The notes below the pieces were generated by a model, which did no database searches, had not been told where the DNA came from, and worked only from the letters and a program-made list of their open reading frames with translations. A DNA stretch of 64,000 nt from an uncultured SAR86 cluster bacterium (GTDB taxonomy: Bacteria; Pseudomonadota; Gammaproteobacteria; Magnimaribacterales; Magnimaribacteraceae): NCBI GenBank assembly GCA_902605935.1, contig CACLEI010000003.1, positions 1 through 64,000 on the forward strand, in the 5' to 3' direction. The number at the start of each line of letters is the position of its first letter. The first letter of the stretch is position 1. The translations under genes and the position numbers were made by a program. Shown piece after piece: positions 10,470 to 19,458 of the stretch.

Positions 10470-12169
10470 TGAAACTTATAGATCACTGGTTTTGGTCTGC
10501 TTTTTTAGAAAATAAACAAACATACTACAAAGTTATTTTGGCAGCTACACTCGTTAATTTTATGTCTGTAGGAAGCTCTATTTTCATCATGGTTGTTTAC
10601 GATAGAGTCCTTCCTAATTCTGCTTATGAATCTCTTTATGCTCTTACGATAGGGATGGCTTTAGTAATTATTTTTGATTTTGTTTTGAAGATGCTAAAGA
10701 CCTATTTCATCGACTATGCTGGTGAATATGTTGATAAGAATGTTGGAGATACCATCTTCAATAGATTGCTAGATGCGCCTACAGCTGTCGTGACTGGTCC
10801 TGTTGGAGCTACAGCTAATACCTTCAGAGAATTTGACTCTGTAAGAGATTTTTTTACTTCTGCCACATTATCGTTGATAGTAGATATACCATTTATATTT
10901 TTATTTATTTTTGTTATTTATCTTATCGCCGGGCCTTTGGCTTATATACCCCTTGTTGCTGTTCCAGTAGTTTTGCTAATAGGAATTTTAATTCAGCCTT
11001 TCCTTGCCAGAGTAAGTGAAGATTTGGGTCAACACAATCAAGAAAAACAGTCAGTACTTGTGGAGACAATAACAGGTATTGAATCAATCAAAGTTTTAGG
11101 TGGCGGAGATCTCGTTAAAGAAAGGTGGAAAGATGCAGCTACCAAACAATCAAGTCGCAGCAGATTATCAAGGGCTCTAGCACAAATTGCTGTTAACTCC
11201 GCTCAATCTGCGCAACAAATCTGTCTTGTTGGAATAGTTTTTTATGGTGTTTTTCTTGTTTCAGAAGGAACAGTAAGCATGGGGGGAATGGTTGCAGCTG
11301 TCTTATTGTCTTCTAGGACCCTTGCTCCATTAGCGCAAATAGCAAATTTATTTGGTAGAGCCAATAATGCTAAGACTTCTTATAGGAGACTTGCGTCGTT
11401 TATGGAAGAAACACAAGATGACGATGTTTCAGAAAAAAATAAAGGAGCTATAAGAAGAGAGAAGCTCGGAAGTATAGAATTTAAGGATACTATATATAGA
11501 TATCCTGAAGCAGACATAGATACTTTAAGAAACATTAACCTATCTGTTAACGAGGGAGAAAAGGTAGCTATATTAGGTAGAAATGGTTCAGGCAAAAGCA
11601 CTTTAATGAAACTAGCATCTGGTCTTTTCAAGGCCTCAGACGGTCTCGTTATGTATGATGGTGTTGATATTAAACAGCTCCACACAGACGATTTATCAAG
11701 ATCTATAGGAATCGTTTTACAGGATGTTCAATTATTTTCTGGATCAATAAGAGAAAATATAACCATGGGAAGACAAGATCTTAATCAAGATGACTTGATT
11801 AATGCAGGAAAGCTCTCAGGGTTAGATGATTTTGTTTCAAAAATTCCAGGAGGATATGATCTTCAATTATCAGATGGTGGAAAAGGACTGTCAGGTGGAC
11901 AAAGACAATCTATAGCTCTTGCAAGAGCTATTGTGCATAAACCTTCACACTTTATTCTAGATGAACCTACATCTGCTATGGATATGAATGCTGAAAATAT
12001 TTTCATCAGTCAAATGGGTTCCATAATGCAAGATTCAACGATGCTCATAGTTACACATCGAATGCCACTCTTAAATCTTGTGGATAGAATAATAGTAATG
12101 AGCGAAGGCCAGATTGTTGAGGATGGCCCAAAAGAAGAGATTATTAATAAACTTAATCAACCTAGATAA
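10469..12169 (+). CDS. Type I secretion ABC transporter (LapB/HlyB-like permease/ATPase), no N-terminal C39-like domain
   Basis: TM domain followed by NBD: Walker A GRNGSGKST, signature LSGGQRQ, Walker B HFILDEPTSAMD; start overlaps tolC-like stop (TAATG). Confidence 0.9.
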   Translation: MKLIDHWFWSAFLENKQTYYKVILAATLVNFMSVGSSIFIMVVYDRVLPNSAYESLYALTIGMALVIIFDFVLKMLKTYFIDYAGEYVDKNVGDTIFNRLLDAPTAVVTGPVGATANTFREFDSVRDFFTSATLSLIVDIPFIFLFIFVIYLIAGPLAYIPLVAVPVVLLIGILIQPFLARVSEDLGQHNQEKQSVLVETITGIESIKVLGGGDLVKERWKDAATKQSSRSRLSRALAQIAVNSAQSAQQICLVGIVFYGVFLVSEGTVSMGGMVAAVLLSSRTLAPLAQIANLFGRANNAKTSYRRLASFMEETQDDDVSEKNKGAIRREKLGSIEFKDTIYRYPEADIDTLRNINLSVNEGEKVAILGRNGSGKSTLMKLASGLFKASDGLVMYDGVDIKQLHTDDLSRSIGIVLQDVQLFSGSIRENITMGRQDLNQDDLINAGKLSGLDDFVSKIPGGYDLQLSDGGKGLSGGQRQSIALARAIVHKPSHFILDEPTSAMDMNAENIFISQMGSIMQDSTMLIVTHRMPLLNLVDRIIVMSEGQIVEDGPKEEIINKLNQPR

Positions 12170-13107
12170 TGTTTAGTAAATTAAAAAATATATTTTCCAC
12201 ACCTAAACCCGATTTAATATTATATGTAATACTTTTCTTCTTTATTGCGTTCTTTGTTTGGGCTTCCAATGCAGAGTTAGAAGAAGTGACAAGAGGTAAT
12301 GGTAAAATTATAGCCTCTAGTAAATTACAGGTAATTCAAAACTTAGAAGGGGGCATTATTAATGAAATTGCAGTCAATACAGGCGATAAAGTTAATGAGG
12401 GTGATTTGCTAGTAAAACTTGATGAAACAAAATTTCTTGGAGATTTAAACTCATCACAACAGCAATTAAAATCCTTGGAGCAATCACTCACACTCCTTGA
12501 AGAAGAAAGGCTTATTTTGGAACCTTTAGTTGATAGTAATGTGGAGCCTCGAATTAATTTAATCAGACTTTTACAAAGAATTTCAACTGCGGAATCAGAA
12601 TATCAAGCAACATTAGACCAAATACCAAATCTGCAGGACAAACTTAAAAGAACTAATGTAACAGCGCCTATGGATGGGATAATCAATAGAATCTTGATTA
12701 ATACCACCGGAGGTGTTGTTCAACCAGCTAGCCCAATTCTTGAGATGATTCCTCTAAACGATGAGCTGATTCTTGAAGTTGAAGTATCTCCAATGGATAT
12801 TGCTTACGTAATCAAAGGACAAAAGGCAATAGTTCAGCTCAGTGCATTTGATTTTGCTATATATGGTAGCTTAGAAGGTGAAGTGCTAAATGTAAGTGCT
12901 GATACAGTTTCAAAAGATGATGGGTCTACCTGGTATGTATGTTTAGTAAGTATTCCTTCAGATGGAATAACTAGTATGTCCAGAGAGTTACAGCTTCTTC
13001 CTGGTATGCAGGCAACAGTGAATATTGTGAGCGGTAGTAAAACTATTTTAAAATATTTACTACAACCTGTTACCAATATAAAAAATAAAGCATTCAGAGA
13101 AAGATGA
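12169..13107 (+). CDS. HlyD/LapC-family periplasmic adaptor subunit, short form
   Basis: ELEEVTRGNGKIIASSKLQVIQNLEGGIINEIAVNTGDKVNEGDLLVKLDE and RTNVTAPMDGIINRILINTTGGVVQPASPILEMIPL are LapC/HlyD hallmarks; start overlaps ABC stop. Confidence 0.9.
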   Translation: MFSKLKNIFSTPKPDLILYVILFFFIAFFVWASNAELEEVTRGNGKIIASSKLQVIQNLEGGIINEIAVNTGDKVNEGDLLVKLDETKFLGDLNSSQQQLKSLEQSLTLLEEERLILEPLVDSNVEPRINLIRLLQRISTAESEYQATLDQIPNLQDKLKRTNVTAPMDGIINRILINTTGGVVQPASPILEMIPLNDELILEVEVSPMDIAYVIKGQKAIVQLSAFDFAIYGSLEGEVLNVSADTVSKDDGSTWYVCLVSIPSDGITSMSRELQLLPGMQATVNIVSGSKTILKYLLQPVTNIKNKAFRER

Positions 13108-14060
13108 TCCAGAACTTTTGGAAGTATATATTATTAATTTTTTTATTTTCGGCGAATTTAAAAAGTACAGAGTACGAAATAACAATTTTAGCTACTAATA
13201 TTGCAAATTTTGGAGGAATAGGGGAATGGAGTTTTTCTGCACTCCTGGAAAGCGATCAAGAATCTATCTTATTCGATACAGGGTTTGATGAAAATACTGT
13301 TCTTCACAATGCAAACCTATTAAAAAAAGATCTAAGTAAAGTTGAAAAAGTCATACTTAGTCATTTTCATGGAGATCATACAGGTGGATTAATCAAACTT
13401 AGAAAAACATATATGAATTCAAATCCTAAAGCTTTTAGTAACGTTTATGTTGCAGAAGGTTTTTTTGATCAAAGATTTAATGAACTCGGTGAACTAAGAG
13501 GATTTATTGGCGGTTTTAATAAAGTATCTGACTTCAAGGAAAAGGCAGAAAATTTAGGAATTAATTTTATAGTCATTGATGAAGCTTACGAACTAGCTCC
13601 AAATTTAGTACTTTCTGGTCCTGTTGAAAGAATCTTTGAAAGAGTAGTTGTTTCTCCTGGTTTTTATTTGAAAGAAAATGGTGTATTGGTTGATGATCTA
13701 TTGAAGGATGATCAGTCTTTGGGAATTAAAACTGATAAAGGTTGGTATATGATGTCCGGTTGTGGGCATGCAGGAATGATGAATACCGCTCATAAATTTC
13801 AACAAATTGAAAATAAAGATGTATTTGGTGCAATAGGAGGCTTTCATCTATTCAGATCTTCGGAAGAAGATATTAGTAAAACTGCTAAATCACTTAAAAA
13901 GTTTGGTCTTAGGCAATTAGTTGGTGGACACTGCACAGGTATACATGCAGCAAGAACCATAGCCGATATAGCTTCAATTTCTAAAGAAAACTTATCTCAC
14001 GGAGCTATAGGAACGGTTGTTACAAAAAATCTAAAAATAGTCAGAAGCTCAGTTGAATAA
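13104..14060 (+). CDS. Exported metallo-beta-lactamase-fold hydrolase
   Basis: Signal peptide; LSHFHGDHTGGL motif, GCGHAGMMNT, GGFHLF, GGHCTG as in MBL-fold hydrolases of the dihydropterin-related group; ATGA overlap with adaptor gene. Confidence 0.8.
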   Translation: MIQNFWKYILLIFLFSANLKSTEYEITILATNIANFGGIGEWSFSALLESDQESILFDTGFDENTVLHNANLLKKDLSKVEKVILSHFHGDHTGGLIKLRKTYMNSNPKAFSNVYVAEGFFDQRFNELGELRGFIGGFNKVSDFKEKAENLGINFIVIDEAYELAPNLVLSGPVERIFERVVVSPGFYLKENGVLVDDLLKDDQSLGIKTDKGWYMMSGCGHAGMMNTAHKFQQIENKDVFGAIGGFHLFRSSEEDISKTAKSLKKFGLRQLVGGHCTGIHAARTIADIASISKENLSHGAIGTVVTKNLKIVRSSVE

Positions 14061-14590
14061 TGATCGATAAAGATTTAATAATTTTGGTTGTTCAAATAAT
14101 TGCTGCCCTAGGTGTGGTTGTTTCAGTCATATATCTTGGACTACAAATAAGACAACAAAATATAATTACAAAGGCTCAATTTGGACATTCTCTCACTCAA
14201 AGACTATACGATCGATACTTTCAATCTTCAAAAGATTCAGAGTATGCAGAGTTCTTATCTACTGATTGGCATGCGGATAAATATGACCCAGTAGAAGGAT
14301 GGAGAATTAGCATGGCAATTATGACTTATTTAGTAGATCTTTTTGATGTTTATGACAAAGTTCAAGACGGACTTGTTGATAAAAGTCATTTAGAAACAAG
14401 GATGAGAACCTTAAAGCTTGGAGTTATGAAGACGCCAATAGCAAGGGGCGTCTGGCAACAATGGAAAGGTAACAGATCGAAAGAATTCATTGATTGGTTT
14501 GAAAGTGAAATTTATGCAGATTCAAAAGCTAATATCGATGAAAATTTATTTAAAGAATCTGCAAATAATATGAACGTTACTCGTGATTAG
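14060..14590 (+). CDS. Small membrane-anchored protein of unknown function (DUF6082-like)
   Basis: One N-terminal TM (IILVVQIIAALGVVVSVIYLGLQIRQQN); TAATG overlap with the MBL gene. Confidence 0.5.
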   Translation: MIDKDLIILVVQIIAALGVVVSVIYLGLQIRQQNIITKAQFGHSLTQRLYDRYFQSSKDSEYAEFLSTDWHADKYDPVEGWRISMAIMTYLVDLFDVYDKVQDGLVDKSHLETRMRTLKLGVMKTPIARGVWQQWKGNRSKEFIDWFESEIYADSKANIDENLFKESANNMNVTRD

Positions 14591-14616
14591 AATTAATACG
14601 AAATAAGGATAAAAAT

Positions 14617-16197
14617 ATGACTAAACATTTATGCAAAATAGTAATTTTTTTAATGCTCTCTAGCTGTGGAAAATCTAATGATACAAATATTGAGTTATTC
14701 GTTTCAGGTGCACAAATAGCTGGAGTGAACGGCATGCATTTTGGACCTGATGGTCTTCTCTATGCTGCTTCTGTTATTGGTTCAGATATTTCACTCGTTG
14801 ATACGGAAACTAATAAAATAGTAAAAAGATTCGATCTATCCGATGGAGTCATAGGACCGGATGATGTAGCTTTTAATTCTAAAGGAGAATTCTACTGGAC
14901 ATCTATACTCACAGGAGAGGTAGCTGGTTTTGATGTAAATGGGGAAAAAGTTATAGCAGGTAATCCTGGACCTGGCGTTAACCCAATTACATTTTCTGAT
15001 GATGATAGATTGTTTGTTGCTCAATGTTTCTTTGATAATGGTTTGTTTGAAATGGATCCCTCGGGACAAACTGCTCCTAGAATTATCAAAGAAGAGATTG
15101 GAGAATTCTGTGGATTAAATGGTATGGATTGGGGTCCTGATGGAAGACTTTATGGACCTAGATGGTTCAATAATGAGATAGTTAGTGTAAACGTAGACAC
15201 AGGCGAGATTAGAAAGGAAGTAGGGGGCTTAAATGTCCCTGCTGCAGTTAATTTTAACTCTAAAGGTGAACTTTTTATTCTGGATACCGGTGATGGAAAA
15301 GTCGTAAAATTTGCCGAAGGCATCAAATCTGATTATGCACTTGTGGAACTCGGCCTAGATAATCTTGCTATTGACGCCAATGATGACGTATTTGTCTCAA
15401 GTTACTCAGAGGGTAGTATTTTGAAAGTATCTCCTGATGGCATTGAAGAAGTTTTACCTGGTGGCATCTCGCATGCAGGTGGCATAGCTGTTGCTGGTAA
15501 TGATCTTATTGTTGCTGATATACAATCTGTTAAAGCTTATAGTTTAATAGATGGCTCTGAATCTTGGAATTATAAAAATGTATTTAGAATCTCTCCTCAT
15601 GGTGCAAATACATCAGTCTCAACTTTCGATGATTATGTAATATTATCTAGCTGGTTAGATAACCATGTAAAAATTATGAGACCAGATACCGGTGAAATCC
15701 TAGAAAGTCTTGATGGACTGAATATACCAGTTTCGGCAACTAAATATGGAGACCGAATAGCAGTAGCTTTACAAGGTGATAAATCAATTACTTTATTTAA
15801 TGTCCTAAATGGAGAAGGGGAGATATTAGCAGACGGATTCATGGCTCCTACTCATGTAATAAACTATGAAGAAGACTTGCTTGTTTCGGATAGATCAAGT
15901 GGTCAAATAATACGTGTTAATAAAGAGGGAGCTCAAGAGGTAATAGTTGATGGTCTAGATTCTCCTGAAGGCATTGCTATAAAAGATAATTCCATCTACA
16001 TTTTTGAAGGGAATACTGGTCAAATAAAAAAGTTTACTGAAGGCCAGATTACAGTGATAGCTGAAGTCATGCCTGGAAGCCCTGTTCAATCCGAACTTCA
16101 ACCTCCTTCAATGGTATTCAATGGCCTAGCTATTAAGGATAACTATCTATATATATCAGGTGAACTAGAGAGGTCCTTATTCCGTATAGCTCTTTAG
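14617..16197 (+). CDS. Lipoprotein with SMP-30/NHL-like beta-propeller repeats
   Basis: Lipobox MLSSCGK; repeated GPDGLLYAAS / GPDGRLYGPRW / NSKGELFILDTGDGKVVKF blades. Confidence 0.65.
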   Translation: MTKHLCKIVIFLMLSSCGKSNDTNIELFVSGAQIAGVNGMHFGPDGLLYAASVIGSDISLVDTETNKIVKRFDLSDGVIGPDDVAFNSKGEFYWTSILTGEVAGFDVNGEKVIAGNPGPGVNPITFSDDDRLFVAQCFFDNGLFEMDPSGQTAPRIIKEEIGEFCGLNGMDWGPDGRLYGPRWFNNEIVSVNVDTGEIRKEVGGLNVPAAVNFNSKGELFILDTGDGKVVKFAEGIKSDYALVELGLDNLAIDANDDVFVSSYSEGSILKVSPDGIEEVLPGGISHAGGIAVAGNDLIVADIQSVKAYSLIDGSESWNYKNVFRISPHGANTSVSTFDDYVILSSWLDNHVKIMRPDTGEILESLDGLNIPVSATKYGDRIAVALQGDKSITLFNVLNGEGEILADGFMAPTHVINYEEDLLVSDRSSGQIIRVNKEGAQEVIVDGLDSPEGIAIKDNSIYIFEGNTGQIKKFTEGQITVIAEVMPGSPVQSELQPPSMVFNGLAIKDNYLYISGELERSLFRIAL

Positions 16198-16273
16198 AAA
16201 TGCTATAAATAAGTAACATAAAATTTGTGACAAAAAGAATAAAATAAACTATGTTATTTATAAGGAGAATTAT

Positions 16274-16972
16274 ATGAAAACAATAAAAATATTTTTACTA
16301 ACATTTATTATGTTTCAATCGTCAGCTAATTTTGCTGATGTAGGTGAGGTTTATCAATGGAAAGCATTTCCTGGCAAAACCCAACAGATGCTAGAAAATA
16401 TGCAGGAAGCTGCAAAAATTCATGAAGCAGAAGGTGCTGTTGTTGCTATTGATTTATTGAATATTGGTTCCGAACCATTGGTAAATTATGTTCTTAGATG
16501 GGATAACTCTAAAGACTATGCTGCATTTAAAGATCAGGCGAATCAATCAGAAGAGTGGCTTGAATATTGGGCAAGGGTGAATCAAGACCCTACAGGAGAA
16601 ATGGTTGCCAGTTTTGCAGCAAATAATTTAGATCAAACAAAAAAGGCTTCAGATTTCGAAGGTTCTTATGTTTATTCAGTAACAATTTGGAAAGTCGATC
16701 CAGGTAAAGATCTCGAATTGATAGAAAGATTTATGGAGTCGAAATCTATATTAGAATCTACCGGTGCAAGAGTTGAAATTTATGCTGGAAATTGGGGTGC
16801 ACCTAATGAGTATCATTATTTACTTATGTATGATAGTTGGGCTGACCTCGAAAAGAGTTTTTCAGAGTTAACCACACCTGGTGGAGAATGGATGAGCATG
16901 ATGCAAAGACGTGCTAATGATGAACAAATAGCTGAACAATTGGGCTTCTTTACAGGTACAACTTTTAATTAA
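16274..16972 (+). CDS. Secreted protein with two ABM/dimeric alpha-beta-barrel-like halves
   Basis: Signal peptide; two related halves (GEVYQWKAFPGKTQQML... and YVYSVTIWKVDPGKDLELI...); AAGGAG RBS upstream. Confidence 0.5.
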   Translation: MKTIKIFLLTFIMFQSSANFADVGEVYQWKAFPGKTQQMLENMQEAAKIHEAEGAVVAIDLLNIGSEPLVNYVLRWDNSKDYAAFKDQANQSEEWLEYWARVNQDPTGEMVASFAANNLDQTKKASDFEGSYVYSVTIWKVDPGKDLELIERFMESKSILESTGARVEIYAGNWGAPNEYHYLLMYDSWADLEKSFSELTTPGGEWMSMMQRRANDEQIAEQLGFFTGTTFN

Positions 16973-16995
16973 AAATATTAAAATTATTAAAAATA

Positions 16996-17023
16996 AAAGG
17001 CCCCTTAAAGGGGCCTTTTTTTT
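16996..17023 (+). terminator. Rho-independent terminator (possibly bidirectional)
   Basis: AAAAGGCCCCTTAAAGGGGCCTTTTTTTT: perfect GC-rich stem plus T-tract, just after 16274-16972. Confidence 0.9.
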
Positions 17024-17064
17024 GAAATAAATAAGACTATCTTAAACAAATGATGTTTTAAAAT

Positions 17065-17607
17065 TTAATAAACACGTTTAAGTTCAGCAATGTTAGTCGT
17101 TGGCGATCCATTCAACATTACTGTGTTTTCGAAAGTAATAGAGTTATCACTATTCATCATCCATTTCATCCCAGTAACGAAACTTTCATGTTCAGCATGC
17201 AAATCTACTTTATCCTTATCTAGCTGTATCACCATACTGTCTGATGTTAATTTAGTAACTTGAAATACAGGTTCGGTACCAAGACCACAGTAGTGTCTTA
17301 CAACTAGCTCACCATCATCATCGCTGTAAGTTGTGAGCATTTGAACTCCATCTTCTAATAGAGTCTCTGTAATTGTATTACCTCCAGAAGTTAGTGCGAA
17401 TACGTAGGAAACATCAATGACATTACCATCTATTCCTTGCACCATCTTTCCTTCCCATTTTCCTATCTTTTTTCTTACTTGTTCAAAAGCACTGCTTTTC
17501 TTTTCATTTGCCATTTCAACACTACCAATACTCACAGTTTCATTTGAAAATATGTTTAAAGATACAATTAGAGCGAAGATTAAAGACATTATCCTTAGTA
17601 AGTTCAT
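17065..17607 (-). CDS. Exported DUF1579-like protein of unknown function
   Basis: Signal peptide; KIGKWEGKMVQG...SYVFALTSGGNTITETL pattern. Confidence 0.5.
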   Translation of the reverse strand: MNLLRIMSLIFALIVSLNIFSNETVSIGSVEMANEKKSSAFEQVRKKIGKWEGKMVQGIDGNVIDVSYVFALTSGGNTITETLLEDGVQMLTTYSDDDGELVVRHYCGLGTEPVFQVTKLTSDSMVIQLDKDKVDLHAEHESFVTGMKWMMNSDNSITFENTVMLNGSPTTNIAELKRVY

Positions 17608-17814
17608 AGTTTTTTCTCCTTTAAAAATATCTTACTAATATACCTCAAATTGAATAGAGAGTGTTGAACGGGAGACTAATTAAGAACAAAAAAACAATCA
17701 TTGCTACATTTAGTTGTTAAAAGCTAAATAACTACTACATGAAGTTATTATATATTCGTATAATATATATTATGTTAAATTAAATATTATCCACAGATTT
17801 ATCAAAAGGTATTA

Positions 17815-19395
17815 TCACGCGTAAGGTTTATTATGTTCTACCCTAAATATGTCTGGTTCTAGTACTTCATATTTCTTAGATTTAACAGTAGAAACATATT
17901 TGAATTGAACCTCTACATCAAATTCCGTAATGTTCAATGAAACGTATCCTTGGTTTTTGCCGTTCACCCATACTAAGTCTTTATTATCCTTTATAAATTC
18001 ATCCTCAATGATTCCAGTTTTATCTTTAAAAGTATCACCAAAACTAGGTGATGATATTGCAGGTGCTCCTATCTCTATTCCAACAAATTCATTATTTTTA
18101 TCATATAAATTTGAAAACCAAGAATTATGAGAATCACCTGCTAAAATTAAGTTAGATTTAGAATTTGATATATTTTGATAAAACTCTTCCCTTTCTCTTG
18201 GATATCCATCCCACTGGTCAGTATTAAACGGTAGTTCTTCTCCTGCTAATTCACTTGTGTAATAAGAACTATCATTTGAAATTTCTTCATTTTTAAATAT
18301 TTTAGGTAAATATTTTGGTCCAATCAGAAGTTGTTGTCCGAATATTGACCATCTATATTTCTTATCAACTTTATTTCTAACCCATTCCAATTGCTCCTTA
18401 CCAAGTAAAGCTCTAGGCTTTAGAAGGTCTTTTTTAAACTCCCCTTTATTTAGTTTATTATCATTAAAATATTGTCCAATCTCTAGTTGCTTTTCTCTTC
18501 CATAAAGTCTCGTATCCAGCATCATTAAATTTATTAAATTACCTACTGAAAAACTACGCCATATTTTTTCTCTTTCCTTAACTTCCCGGATAGGCATCCA
18601 TTCATAATATGCACGTATAGCATTATTTTTTCTATCAAAAAATGAGCCTTCATCTGGCGAATGGTTTTGTGCTCCTAACTTCCATGTATCATTAGTTATC
18701 TCATGATCATCCCATACAACAATCATGGGTTTTGATTTATGCAGAAGTTGAAGATCTTTATCGCTTCTATAAGTAGCATATCTTTTACGATAATCATCTA
18801 ATGATATGATTTCATTTGATGGATTAACTTCTCTTCCCATCCTCTTGGCGTCGGACGATGCATATCCCTCCCTACTGTATTCATATATGTAATCACCTAA
18901 ATGTAAGACTAAATCTATATCGGCATCTCTTGCCATTTCTTTGTATGCATTGAAATATCCTGATGGATAATTAGAACAACTGCAAAAAGCTATATTAAAT
19001 TTATTTGGATTTTTTACTGGTAATGTAAAAGTTGTACCTACTTCTGAATAAACTCCACCTGATTTAAATCTATAAAATATTTTCTTTGCATTAAGTTTTT
19101 TTGGAATTTCAGCATCTACCTTTACTGTGAAATTATTTTCCTTTTCAGAGATACAAGATCCATTGGCAATTATATTTAAAAAATCTTTATCGGATGAAAC
19201 TTCCCAATTTACCTCTTGATTTAAAGAGCTAGGAGTAGTCAATTTTGTCCATAAAATCACATGTGTGTTAGTAGGATCACCACTGGCAACTCCGTAATCA
19301 AATGATATTAATTCTTTTTTTATTGAAGGAAATATCTTGAAAGAAAAAGAAGCAATTGTTAGTACTAGAGCTTTAAAAAATAATCTTCTGTTCAT
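17815..19395 (-). CDS. phoD: PhoD-like alkaline phosphatase / phosphodiesterase
   Basis: FDYGVASGDPTNTHVILWTKL, FCSCSNYPSGYFNAY, LHLGDYIYEY, VWDDHEITND, LAGDSHNSW motifs; signal sequence. Confidence 0.85.
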   Translation of the reverse strand: MNRRLFFKALVLTIASFSFKIFPSIKKELISFDYGVASGDPTNTHVILWTKLTTPSSLNQEVNWEVSSDKDFLNIIANGSCISEKENNFTVKVDAEIPKKLNAKKIFYRFKSGGVYSEVGTTFTLPVKNPNKFNIAFCSCSNYPSGYFNAYKEMARDADIDLVLHLGDYIYEYSREGYASSDAKRMGREVNPSNEIISLDDYRKRYATYRSDKDLQLLHKSKPMIVVWDDHEITNDTWKLGAQNHSPDEGSFFDRKNNAIRAYYEWMPIREVKEREKIWRSFSVGNLINLMMLDTRLYGREKQLEIGQYFNDNKLNKGEFKKDLLKPRALLGKEQLEWVRNKVDKKYRWSIFGQQLLIGPKYLPKIFKNEEISNDSSYYTSELAGEELPFNTDQWDGYPREREEFYQNISNSKSNLILAGDSHNSWFSNLYDKNNEFVGIEIGAPAISSPSFGDTFKDKTGIIEDEFIKDNKDLVWVNGKNQGYVSLNITEFDVEVQFKYVSTVKSKKYEVLEPDIFRVEHNKPYA

Positions 19396-19458
19396 ATATC
19401 GAACATTATCAAATATAAATTAAAATCACAGTATTGTGTATTTTTAAGGGAAAGAAGA

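Noticed and set aside
11380-11685. 101-aa minus-strand ORF inside the ABC transporter gene
   Set aside because: Antisense shadow ORF with no support.
17787-17795. Perfect DnaA-box-like TTATCCACA next to a very AT-rich stretch (possible oriC)
   Set aside because: Only one box was spotted and no dnaA/gidA/rpmH/dnaN genes are nearby; a single 9-mer in AT-rich DNA is not evidence for an origin.
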